Positions 1 through 5,987 of a stretch of 7,148 bases of DNA are shown here, in pieces. How positions within the stretch are numbered: the stretch's first letter is position 1; every line of letters begins with the position of its first letter. The notes beneath the pieces were generated by a model. It was given only the letters and a program-made list of their open reading frames with translations. It made no database searches and had not been told where the DNA came from. This DNA is from Georgenia sp. (GTDB lineage: Bacteria > Actinomycetota > Actinomycetes > Actinomycetales > Actinomycetaceae): NCBI GenBank assembly GCA_027322565.1, contig DAHVRG010000005.1, forward strand, positions 1 to 7,148, in the 5' to 3' direction. A program made the translations under genes and the position numbers.

Positions 1-307
1 CGGAGAGGTAGATCGCCTCGAGCCCGGCGCGGACCATCTGGGTGGCCTGCAGGCCGGTGAACGCGCCCAACGCGTGGACGTAGTCCCGGGTGTGGAGCAG
101 CTCCCACAGCCGCTCGGCGCCGCGCCGGGCCAGGGTGTGCTCCTCCCGGACGCTGCCGCGCAGCCGCACGACGTCCTCGGCGCTGTAGTCGCGGCGGACA
201 CCGGCCCAGCGGGGGTTGCCGGCCCAGTCCTGGGCGAGATCGGCGGCCTCGGTGCGGATCCGGGCGTCGACGGTCCGGGTGGTGGGGGACATCGTGGTGG
301 CGGTCAT
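1..307 (-). CDS. aceA: Isocitrate lyase, N-terminal part (runs off left edge)
   Basis: Isocitrate lyase cleaves isocitrate to glyoxylate and succinate, the first step of the glyoxylate shunt, needed for growth on acetate or fatty acids. About 102 N-terminal residues are visible, starting [12 protein letters not shown]. The stretch includes [14 protein letters not shown], then [20 protein letters not shown] and a [27 protein letters not shown] segment (broken only by the window edge). These match the conserved N-terminus of actinobacterial isocitrate lyases (family length about 430 residues). The catalytic KKCGH loop lies outside the window. The ATG at 307 is preceded on the minus strand by GAGGAGA (about 316-322), a good ribosome binding site. 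An in-frame ATG five codons further in has no better site. The gene is divergent from a RamB-type regulator, the known controller of aceA in corynebacteria and mycobacteria. Family identification is confident; regulation by the neighbour is inferred from context. Confidence 0.95.
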   Translation of the reverse strand, partial: MTATTMSPTTRTVDARIRTEAADLAQDWAGNPRWAGVRRDYSAEDVVRLRGSVREEHTLARRGAERLWELLHTRDYVHALGAFTGLQATQMVRAGLEAIYLS

Positions 308-370
308 CGGTCTTCTCCTCGTCGGCCGGCACGGAGCCGGTGAACATCTGCGTGACTACACACTGGGGGA

Positions 371-399
371 GTGACGCGGGGCACACCTAGGGGTACTCT
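371..399 (+). promoter_or_regulatory. Putative ramB promoter (-35 / -10)
   Basis: GTGACG at 371-376 resembles the -35 consensus TTGACA at four of six positions. It is followed after exactly 17 bp by TACTCT at 394-399, a good TANNNT -10 box. The predicted transcription start falls near 405-407, about 35 bases before the GTG start of ramB, and lies inside the inverted repeat at 401-424. The call is inference from sequence; promoters in GC-rich genomes are hard to call by eye. Confidence 0.45.
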
Positions 400-400
400 C

Positions 401-424
401 GGTGAAGTTTCGTGATCCTTCACC
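401..424. promoter_or_regulatory. Inverted repeat upstream of ramB, candidate operator
   Basis: GGTGAAG (401-407) and CTTCACC (418-424) are perfect 7-bp inverted arms separated by 10 bases. The repeat covers the predicted ramB transcription start and ends two bases before the GGGAGAA ribosome binding site at 427-433. The 17-bp centre-to-centre distance suits a dimeric HTH protein reading nearly two helical turns. Autoregulation by RamB is the obvious hypothesis, since RamB represses its own gene in C. glutamicum. A 5' UTR hairpin is the alternative reading. Confidence 0.45.
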
Positions 425-439
425 CTGGGAGAAGAAGTC

Positions 440-1936
440 GTGGTTGCTGCACTGTCCGACGACGTCGACCTCGCCGTGCTCGGCCCGCGCATCCGGCACG
501 CCCGCCGTGCCCGCGGGCTGACGCTGGCCCAGCTGGCCGAGCGGGTGGGCAGGGCGCAGTCGCTGCTCTCCCAGATCGAGAACGGTCGCCGGGAGCCGCG
601 GCTGGCGCTCCTCGCCGCTGTCGCGCGCGAGCTGGGGGTGGCGGTCGAGGACCTGCTGCGGCCGGAACCGCCGTCGCGCCGGGCGGCCCTGGAGATCGAC
701 CTCGGCCGCGCCCAGGACTCCCCGCACTACACCGCCCTGGGGCTGCCGGTGGTCAAGCCGAGCGCGACGCTGCCCACCGAGGTGCTCGAGGCGCTCGTGG
801 GGATGCACCGGGAGCTGGCCCGGGCGAGCGCGATCCGGGCGGCCACCCCCGAGGAGGCACGCCGCGCCAACGCCGAGCTGCGTGCCGCGATGCGGGCGCG
901 CAACAACTACTTCACCGAGATCGAGCAGGTCGCCGGGCGGATCGGTGCGGCCGTCGGGCACCGGGCGGGGCCGCTCACCGACCGCGGGGTCTCGTCCGTG
1001 GTTCGCCACCTCGGCTTCGCCGTCGAGCGTGTCCCGGACCTGCCCAGCTCGACCCGCTCCATCATCGACCGGCGCCACCGGAGGATCTTCCTGCCGGTCA
1101 CCGCCCGCACCGGGCAGGACCCCCGCCGCATCCTGCTGCAGACGCTGGGGCACGTGGCGCTGGACCACGTCGAGCCGACGAGCTACGCCGACTTCCTGCG
1201 CCAGCGCGTGGAGGTGAACTACTTCGCGGCTGCGCTGCTCGTCCCCGAGCGTGCCGCCGTCGACTTCCTCCGCGAGGCCAAGGCCGCGCGCGAGCTGGCC
1301 ATCGACGACCTGCGTGACGCCTTCGCCGTCTCCTACGAGACCGCCGCCCACCGGTTCACCAACCTCGCCACCGAGCACCTCGACATCCCGGTCCACTTCC
1401 TGCGGGTGGGGGAGGACGGCGTCATCTACAAGGCGTACGAGAACGACGACGTCACCTTCCCCACCGACGTCAGCGGTGCCATCGAGGGGCAGGTCGTCTG
1501 CCGCTACTGGGCTTCCCGGGCGGTCTTCCAGAAGGCCGACCGGTACGCGACCCACCAACAGTACACCGACATGGGCCGCGGCACGTACTGGTGCACCACC
1601 CACGTGGAGCGCACGGGGGCCGGGGACTTCGCGATCGACGTCGGCGTCCCGTTCGAGCACGCGCGGTGGTTCCAGGGCCGGGAGACCACCGTGCGGGCCC
1701 GTTCCCAGTGCCCCGACCCGGCGTGCTGCCGCCGACCGCCGGCGGAGCTCGCCGAGCGCTGGGCCGCCGCCTCCTGGCCCAGCGCCCGCGCGCACTCCCA
1801 CCTGCTCGCCGCCATCCCGCCGGGCACCTTCCCCGGCGTGGACGACACCGAGGTGTACGCGTTCCTCGAGCGGCACAGCGCACGCCAGGAGGCGCCGGCA
1901 GGCGGCGGGGACGAGCGCGCTATCGTCGGGGCGTGA
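440..1936 (+). CDS. ramB: RamB-like XRE transcriptional regulator of acetate/glyoxylate metabolism (ScfR family)
   Basis: This is a 498-residue DNA-binding regulator of the short-chain fatty acyl regulator family. Residues about 13-73 form an XRE-type helix-turn-helix (RIRHARRARGLTLAQLAERV, then SLLSQIENGRREPRL). Residues about 155-310 resemble the IrrE/ImmA (M78) domain, but the HELGH zinc site is replaced by Q234-T-L-G-H238, so peptidase activity is unlikely. The C-terminal part (about 320-480) matches DUF2083 of the family, with C354, C385 and the cluster CPDPACC (424-430). RamB proteins of Corynebacterium and Mycobacterium have similar length and control isocitrate lyase and related acetate genes; aceA is divergent here, matching the Mycobacterium ramB/icl1 neighbourhood. 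The GTG start at 440 has GGGAGAA at 427-433 just upstream. The 3' end overlaps the next gene by four bases. The family assignment is strong; the exact orthologue name and effector (acyl-CoA is plausible) are inferred. Confidence 0.88.
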   Translation: MVAALSDDVDLAVLGPRIRHARRARGLTLAQLAERVGRAQSLLSQIENGRREPRLALLAAVARELGVAVEDLLRPEPPSRRAALEIDLGRAQDSPHYTALGLPVVKPSATLPTEVLEALVGMHRELARASAIRAATPEEARRANAELRAAMRARNNYFTEIEQVAGRIGAAVGHRAGPLTDRGVSSVVRHLGFAVERVPDLPSSTRSIIDRRHRRIFLPVTARTGQDPRRILLQTLGHVALDHVEPTSYADFLRQRVEVNYFAAALLVPERAAVDFLREAKAARELAIDDLRDAFAVSYETAAHRFTNLATEHLDIPVHFLRVGEDGVIYKAYENDDVTFPTDVSGAIEGQVVCRYWASRAVFQKADRYATHQQYTDMGRGTYWCTTHVERTGAGDFAIDVGVPFEHARWFQGRETTVRARSQCPDPACCRRPPAELAERWAAASWPSARAHSHLLAAIPPGTFPGVDDTEVYAFLERHSARQEAPAGGGDERAIVGA

Positions 1937-2634
1937 GCAGTGAGCTGGCGAATCGACTTTCGGCGGTGCGGGAGCGGGTGGCGACGGCCGCCCGGGTCGT
2001 GGGGCGGGACCCCGGGGAGGTGCAGCTGCTCCTCGCGGTCAAGGCCCAGCCCGCCGAGCAGGTGCAGGCCGCGATCCGTGCCGGCGCGACGCTGCTGGGC
2101 CACAACCGCGCGCAGGAGCTCGCCGCGACGGCCCCGTGCCTCGTCGAGTACGAGCACGAGATGCACTTCATCGGCCGGCTCCAGTCGAACAAGGCGACCA
2201 AGGTGGTCCCGCTCGTCAGCTGCGTGCAGAGCGTGGACCGGTTCGCGCTCGCCGAGCGTCTCGACCGGCTGGCCGGGAACGTGGGGCGGATGCTCGACGT
2301 CTTCGTCCAGGTCAACACCTCCGGCGAACCGACGAAGGCCGGGGTGGCGCCCGAGGCCGCTGTCGACCTCGCGACCGGTGTCGGGGCGCTGCCCCACCTG
2401 CGGCTGCGTGGGCTCATGACGGTCGGGGCCAACTCCGATGACGTCGACGTCGTCCGCGAGTCCTACGAGCGCCTAGCGAGGTTGCGGGACGACATCGTCT
2501 CCAGCGGGGCGCCGGGAACGGCGGAGGCCCGGGAGCTGTCGATGGGGATGAGCGGGGACCTGGAGATCGCCGTCGCCGCCGGCGCGACGATGGTCCGGGT
2601 CGGGACCGCCGTCTTCGGGGCGCGGCCCGCCTGA
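1933..2634 (+). CDS. YggS/PLPBP family pyridoxal-phosphate homeostasis protein
   Basis: This 233-residue protein belongs to the YggS/PROSC (PLPBP) family. These are cytosolic single-domain alanine-racemase-like TIM barrels that bind PLP and maintain vitamin B6 and amino/keto acid balance, with no proven enzymatic activity. Visible family motifs are LLLAVKAQP with the PLP lysine at K37, HFIGRLQSNK (78-87), VQVNTSGEPTKAGV (125-138), LRGLMTVG (158-165), ELSMGMSGDLEIA (201-213) and VRVGTAVFG (221-229). Where most members have GENR/GENY this one has GHNR (56-59), a form I associate with a separate actinobacterial subgroup from the copy in the cell-division cluster. The GTG start sits in a GTGA overlap with the ramB stop, implying translational coupling. 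TATCGT at 1921-1926, six bases before the start, could also serve as an internal -10 box for a leaderless transcript. Length equals the family norm. Confidence 0.92.
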   Translation: MSSELANRLSAVRERVATAARVVGRDPGEVQLLLAVKAQPAEQVQAAIRAGATLLGHNRAQELAATAPCLVEYEHEMHFIGRLQSNKATKVVPLVSCVQSVDRFALAERLDRLAGNVGRMLDVFVQVNTSGEPTKAGVAPEAAVDLATGVGALPHLRLRGLMTVGANSDDVDVVRESYERLARLRDDIVSSGAPGTAEARELSMGMSGDLEIAVAAGATMVRVGTAVFGARPA

Positions 2635-2646
2635 CGAGCCGTCCTT

Positions 2647-2675
2647 TTCCGTCCGCGGCGTGCGGTGGGTACCGT
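2647..2675 (+). promoter_or_regulatory. Possible promoter for the six-cysteine exported protein gene
   Basis: TACCGT at 2670-2675 fits the TANNNT -10 pattern. TTCCGT at 2647-2652, 17 bp upstream, is a poor -35 match. The start would fall near 2682, giving a leader of about 25 bases that contains the GGGAAGG ribosome binding site (2696-2702). The call is weak and based on pattern only. Confidence 0.25.
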
Positions 2676-2705
2676 GTCGCCCGTTGTCGAGAGACGGGAA
2701 GGTCC

Positions 2706-3287
2706 ATGTCCGAACCGGCGGGTCACCGGCGGCTGACGCCGGCGCAGATCTTGCTCATCGTCGTGGTGAGCGCGCTCGTGCTCCTCTTCGTCGTCCTCCT
2801 CGTCGGCCGGCTCAGCGGCGGGGGAGGAGAGCGGGCGGCCGAGGCGACGACGCCGCCGCCGGCGACGACACAGACGCCGGACGAGTCGGGCCCGACCTCG
2901 GAGACGTCCGCCGCGGGGCCGGAGGAGGCCGAGGAGACGCCGACCAGCGCTCACCCGGAGTACTTCGCCTCACCGTCCGGCAACATCGTGTGCGCCCTGA
3001 CGGTGGACAGCACCGACTGCGTCATCTCCAGCTTCGACTACGCGGCCGAGGACGCGGCGTCGTGCGACGACGACGCCGCCGGCGGGCACCTCCGGGTGGA
3101 GCCCGCCGGCGCGTCGATGCCGTGCGAGCCGCTCGTCGTCGCCGGGGGTGTCCCCACCCTCGACTACGGGGAGACCACCTCGGCGCACGGGTACACCTGC
3201 GAGAGCGCCGAGTCCGGCGTCACCTGCCGGCACGACGAGTCCGGGTACGGGTTCACGGTCGCGCGGCGGGCCTACGACCTGTTCTGA
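2706..3287 (+). CDS. Membrane-anchored exported protein with six-cysteine C-terminal domain (DUF6636-like)
   Basis: This is a 193-residue protein of unknown function. Residues 1-13 are short and polar/basic. Residues about 14-34 (QILLIVVVSALVLLFVVLLV) form one hydrophobic segment followed by GRLSGGGGER, with no lipobox and no clear signal-peptidase site, so an uncleaved membrane anchor with the C-terminus outside is most likely. Residues about 44-84 are a Pro/Thr/Glu/Ser-rich linker. The globular part (85-193) starts YFASPSGNIVCAL and ends GYGFTVARRAYDLF, a pattern I recognise from small actinobacterial secreted domains resembling DUF6636. Six cysteines (96, 105, 120, 140, 165, 174) all lie in this domain and could form three disulfides. 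The ATG is preceded by GGGAAGG at 2696-2702. It lies 71 bp after the YggS-family gene on the same strand and is convergent with the peptidase gene. Topology is clear; the domain name is from memory and function is unknown. Confidence 0.8.
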   Translation: MSEPAGHRRLTPAQILLIVVVSALVLLFVVLLVGRLSGGGGERAAEATTPPPATTQTPDESGPTSETSAAGPEEAEETPTSAHPEYFASPSGNIVCALTVDSTDCVISSFDYAAEDAASCDDDAAGGHLRVEPAGASMPCEPLVVAGGVPTLDYGETTSAHGYTCESAESGVTCRHDESGYGFTVARRAYDLF

Positions 3288-3319
3288 GACCCGCCGCCCG
3301 GCGCGGTGCTGGGTCCCCG

Positions 3320-3338
3320 CCCGGGCGCGGCGCCCGGG
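3320..3338. terminator. GC-rich hairpin between convergent genes, possible bidirectional terminator
   Basis: CCCGGGCGC (3320-3328) and GCGCCCGGG (3330-3338) are perfect 9-bp inverted arms around a single G; as RNA this gives about 8 bp with a three-base loop. It lies in the 120-bp gap between the stop codons of two convergent genes, 33 bp after the plus-strand stop. There is no T-run on either side, so it is not a classical intrinsic terminator. GC-rich actinobacteria often have such U-less hairpins, and position is the main argument. Confidence 0.4.
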
Positions 3339-3407
3339 TGCACCCCGGCGCCGCCGGCGGTCGAGGGCTTCGGTACCTTCCCGGTCCGCGCCTTGGCGTG
3401 CCGGTGG

Positions 3408-5408
3408 TCACCAGATCTTCACCCGGTCCTCGGGCGGTAGGTAGAGCCCGTCGCCCGGCTGGACGTCGAACGCCTCGTGGAAGGAGTCGAGGTTGCGCAC
3501 CACGCCGTTGCAGCGGAACTCGTTGGGGGAGTGCGGGTCGATCGTCAGCAGCCGGATCACCTCGGCGTCGCGCGCCTTCTGCTGCCAGATGCGGCCCCAG
3601 GAGTAGAAGACCCGCTGCAGCCCGGTGAGGCCGTCGATCACCGGGGCGTCGTGCAGCCCGTCCCGGCCCTGCTTGCGCAGGGCGATGTCGTAGGCCTTGA
3701 TGGCGATCGTCAGCCCGCCGAGGTCACCGATGTTCTCCCCGATGGTCAGCGCACCGTTGACGTGGTGCGACCCGTCCAGCTGGCCGGGGGAGAAGGCGTC
3801 GTACTGGGCGATGAGGGACTTGGTCCGGGCCTCGAACTCCGCCCGGTCCTCGTACGTCCACCAGTCGTGGAGCCGGCCGGTGCCGTCGTACTTGCTGCCC
3901 TGGTCGTCGAAGCCGTGCCCGATCTCGTGCCCGATGACCGCGCCGATGCCGCCGTAGTTCCACGCGTCGTCGGCGTCGATGTCGAAGAACGGGGGCTGGA
4001 GGATGGCCGCCGGGAAGACGATCTCGTTCATCGTCGGGTTGTAGTAGGCGTTGACCATCTGCGGGGGCATGAACCACTCGTCGCGGTCCATCGGCCTGCC
4101 CAGCTTGGCGAGGTTGCGCTTGGTCTCGAAGAGCTCGGCGCGGCGGACGTTGCCGAGCAGGTCGTTCGGGTCGGTCTCCAGGGTGGAGTAGTCCCGCCAC
4201 CGGTCGGGGTAGCCGATCTTCGGGGTGAAGGCGGCGAGCTTCTCCAGCGCGCGCTGCTTGGTCTCCTCGCCCATCCAGTCGAGCTCGGTGATGGACTGGC
4301 GGTAGGCCTCGATGAGGTTGTCGACGAGCTCCTGCATCCGCGCCTTGTGGTCCGGCGGGAAGTGTCGCTCGACGTAGATCCTGCCGACGGCCTCCCCCAT
4401 GGCGCCCTCGACGAGCGCGACCCCTCGCTTCCACCGCTCGCGCAGCTCGGGCTGGCCGGTGAGCGTACGGCCGTAGAAGTCGAAGTTCTCCTCGACGAAC
4501 GCCGCCGGCAGGTACGGCGCGCGGGCGGAGACGACGTGCCACAGCAGCCACACGCGCAGGGAGTCGACGTCGAGCTCCTCCCAGGCTGCCGCGAAGTGGG
4601 TGAGGAAGGAGGGCATGCCGACGATCGAGGTGTCGAGCGCCCCCTCGGGCAGCTCGAGCGCCTGGCGCCACGTCTCCCACGCGAAACCCGGCGCCGAGTC
4701 GACGATCTCGGCCCAGGTGCGCGGGTTGTTGAGCAGGTGGGCCTCGCGGGCCTTGACCTTGTCCCAGTGCCCGGCGGCGAGGCTGGTCTCGACGTTCATC
4801 ACGCGCTGCGCGGCACCCATCGCCTCGTCGGCCGTGACGAGACCGGAGAGCTCGAGCATGGTCGCGACGTGGGCGACGTAGCTCGAACGGGTCTCGGCGT
4901 GGGTCTCCTCGCGGTAGTAGGACTCGTCCGGCAGCCCGAGGCCGCCCTGCCAGAAGAAGATGCTGTAGCGGTCCGGGTCGTTGAAGTCGGTGTCGACGAA
5001 GAGCGGGACGGCGCCGCTCACGCCGGTCGTGGCGAGGGTGCCCATCGCACGGGCGAGGGCGTCCTTGTCCCGGGCGGCGGTGAACAGCTCGAGGTCCGGC
5101 TGGAGCGGCCCGGTCCCCAGCGCCTCGATGCGGTCCTCGGCCATGAACGAGGCGTACAGGTCGCCGATCTGCTGGGCCTCACCGGTCGCGTGTTCGTCCG
5201 CGGCTGCCTCGGTGATGATGTCGCGCACCCGCTGCTCGGACAGGTCGCGCAGCACCATGAAGGCACCGTCGCGGGCGCGGTCGGCGGGGATCTCGTGCTC
5301 GCGCAGGTAGGTGCCGTTGATGAAGCGGTAGAGGTCGTCCTGCGGGCGGACGGAGTGGTCCATCGCCTGCTCGAACGACATCCGGGTGGTCGTCTCGTTC
5401 GTCGTCAT
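3408..5408 (-). CDS. M13 (neprilysin-type) zinc metallopeptidase, Zmp1/PepO-like
   Basis: This 666-residue peptidase of family M13 cleaves oligopeptides using one zinc ion. The N-terminal M13 domain begins RPQDDLYRFINGTYLREHEIPADRARDGAF (residues 21-50, split by family-conserved positions). The catalytic half carries NAYY (453-456), HEIGH (494-498; ligands H494 and H498, catalytic E495), GENIGD (557-562; third ligand E558, supporting D562) and DPHSPNEFRCNG (624-635) with the conserved transition-state His at 626. It ends in VKIW. Length and many segments agree closely with mycobacterial Zmp1 (about 663 residues). No signal peptide or membrane helix is visible, so it is cytosolic or leaves the cell by a non-classical route. 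I chose ATG 5408 over an upstream in-frame ATG at 5474, whose extra 22 residues lack family similarity and which would overlap the rpiB promoter region. No good ribosome binding site precedes 5408, but a TATCGT box lies six bases upstream. Confidence 0.93.
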   Translation of the reverse strand: MTTNETTTRMSFEQAMDHSVRPQDDLYRFINGTYLREHEIPADRARDGAFMVLRDLSEQRVRDIITEAAADEHATGEAQQIGDLYASFMAEDRIEALGTGPLQPDLELFTAARDKDALARAMGTLATTGVSGAVPLFVDTDFNDPDRYSIFFWQGGLGLPDESYYREETHAETRSSYVAHVATMLELSGLVTADEAMGAAQRVMNVETSLAAGHWDKVKAREAHLLNNPRTWAEIVDSAPGFAWETWRQALELPEGALDTSIVGMPSFLTHFAAAWEELDVDSLRVWLLWHVVSARAPYLPAAFVEENFDFYGRTLTGQPELRERWKRGVALVEGAMGEAVGRIYVERHFPPDHKARMQELVDNLIEAYRQSITELDWMGEETKQRALEKLAAFTPKIGYPDRWRDYSTLETDPNDLLGNVRRAELFETKRNLAKLGRPMDRDEWFMPPQMVNAYYNPTMNEIVFPAAILQPPFFDIDADDAWNYGGIGAVIGHEIGHGFDDQGSKYDGTGRLHDWWTYEDRAEFEARTKSLIAQYDAFSPGQLDGSHHVNGALTIGENIGDLGGLTIAIKAYDIALRKQGRDGLHDAPVIDGLTGLQRVFYSWGRIWQQKARDAEVIRLLTIDPHSPNEFRCNGVVRNLDSFHEAFDVQPGDGLYLPPEDRVKIW

Positions 5409-5488
5409 GCCACGACGATACGGGAGGCGAGGGGCCGCGTCGCAGGCGCGATGGCCGGGGTCCGACGGTGACACGGCAAGATAGGACC
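5409..5488. promoter_or_regulatory. Divergent peptidase / rpiB intergenic region
   Basis: These 80 bp separate two divergent start codons. For the minus-strand peptidase gene, TATCGT (plus coordinates 5415-5420) ends six bases before the ATG, with GCGACG (5438-5443) 17 bp further upstream as a weak -35. This geometry would start the mRNA at or very near the ATG, that is, a leaderless transcript. For rpiB, AGGA (5483-5486) is a short ribosome binding site very close to the ATG. A clear rpiB promoter is not evident; CAAGAT at 5477-5482 shows only the conserved A and final T of a -10 box. Confidence 0.45.
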
Positions 5489-5935
5489 ATGCGTATCCAC
5501 ATCGCCGCCGACCATGCCGGCTTCGAGCTCAAGGCAGCCCTCGTCGAGCACCTCACCGCCGGGGGGCACGACGTCGTGGACCACGGGGCCCACGAGTACG
5601 ACGCGGAGGACGACTACCCCGCCTTCTGCTTCGCCGCGGGGGAGGCCGTCGCCGCGGAGCCCGGGAGCCTGGGGATCGTCATCGGTGGCTCCGGGAACGG
5701 TGAGCAGATCGCGGCGAACAAGGTCCGCGGCGTGCGGGCAGCGCTCGTCTGGGACCTCGACACCGCCCGGCTCGCCCGGCAGCACAACGACGCCAACGTC
5801 ATCTCCCTCGGTGCCCGCAAGCACTCGGTGGACGACGCCGTCGCCTTCGTCGAGGCCTTCGTCGCCGAGCCGTTCTCCGGTGCGGAGCGCCACCAGCGGC
5901 GGATCGACCAGCTCGCGGCCTACGAGCAGCGCTGA
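5489..5935 (+). CDS. rpiB: Ribose-5-phosphate isomerase B
   Basis: This 148-residue cytosolic enzyme interconverts ribose 5-phosphate and ribulose 5-phosphate in the non-oxidative pentose phosphate pathway. The sequence aligns with M. tuberculosis RpiB at a constant offset of three residues. The substrate-binding D8-H9 sits in AADHAG. GGSGNGEQIAANKV (66-79) contains S68 and the catalytic base E72 (Glu75 in M. tuberculosis), the actinobacterial arrangement instead of the E. coli-type active-site cysteine. H99, R110, R134 and R138 correspond to the ring-opening and phosphate-binding residues, and DDYPAFC and HQRRID are also family signatures. ATG 5489 gives MRIHIAADHAG, matching family N-termini; an in-frame ATG/GTG further upstream (5468) adds only seven unsupported residues. 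The gene is divergent from the peptidase gene and convergent with the acetyltransferase gene, so it is probably monocistronic. Confidence 0.96.
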   Translation: MRIHIAADHAGFELKAALVEHLTAGGHDVVDHGAHEYDAEDDYPAFCFAAGEAVAAEPGSLGIVIGGSGNGEQIAANKVRGVRAALVWDLDTARLARQHNDANVISLGARKHSVDDAVAFVEAFVAEPFSGAERHQRRIDQLAAYEQR

Positions 5936-5947
5936 GCGAGGGGGGTT

Positions 5948-5975
5948 CCGGCGCCCCGCGACGGTCGGGGGCCGG
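5948..5975. terminator. Hairpin between convergent rpiB and eis-like genes
   Basis: CCGGC (5948-5952), a bulged G, then CCCC (5954-5957) pair with GGGG (5967-5970) and GCCGG (5971-5975) around a nine-base loop. This gives nine G-C pairs in the 52-bp gap between two stop codons, starting 12 bp after the rpiB stop. There is no U-tract, so it is a likely GC-rich transcription end for either strand, judged mainly from location. Confidence 0.45.
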
Positions 5976-5987
5976 TGCCTCGCCGCG

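Larger units (their letters stand above)
308..439. promoter_or_regulatory. Divergent aceA / ramB control region
   Basis: This 132-bp non-coding gap separates the two divergent start codons and must hold both promoters. On the plus strand it carries a plausible ramB promoter (371-399) and an inverted repeat (401-424), annotated separately. The element GGTGAA followed by CGTGA occurs twice in the same orientation, at 339-344/351-355 and 401-406/411-415, with starts 62 bp apart. A third GGTGAA lies inverted at 419-424. On the aceA side, a small inverted repeat CCGGC-N5-GCCGG (326-330/336-340) would form a leader hairpin upstream of the aceA ribosome binding site. I could not find convincing -35/-10 hexamers for aceA. 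By analogy with Corynebacterium glutamicum and Mycobacterium tuberculosis, RamB would be expected to bind here. No clean copy of the C. glutamicum RamB consensus is present; the closest is AAACTT read on the minus strand at 405-410. Confidence 0.7.

Noticed and set aside
361..373. Small inverted repeat CACT-GGGGG-AGTG in the aceA-ramB gap
   Set aside because: Four-base arms are expected by chance in such a region. The 7-bp-arm repeat at 401-424 is the stronger candidate.
356..1876. A 506-codon open frame on the minus strand opposite ramB
   Set aside because: It is antisense to a gene with clear domains. Its Gly/Arg/Val/Asp-rich composition is typical of frames created by GC-biased codon use, and it shows no recognisable motif. 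The lack of stops is expected at this GC content.
2633..2650. Possible terminator after the YggS-family gene: GACG-AGC-CGTC followed by CTTTTCC
   Set aside because: The stem is only 4 bp with a three-base loop, and the T-run is four bases. It is too weak to call, though it is the only T-run in a window otherwise poor in them.
3477..5471. A 664-codon open frame on the plus strand opposite the M13 peptidase gene
   Set aside because: It mirrors the real gene almost exactly and has low-complexity Val/Gly/Asp/Leu composition. The minus-strand product has a full zinc-peptidase active site and family-wide similarity.
5409..5474. N-terminal extension of the M13 peptidase from an upstream ATG at 5474
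   Set aside because: The 22 added residues show no similarity to the family N-terminus, which fits a start at 5408, and they would fill nearly the whole intergenic space needed for the divergent rpiB promoter.
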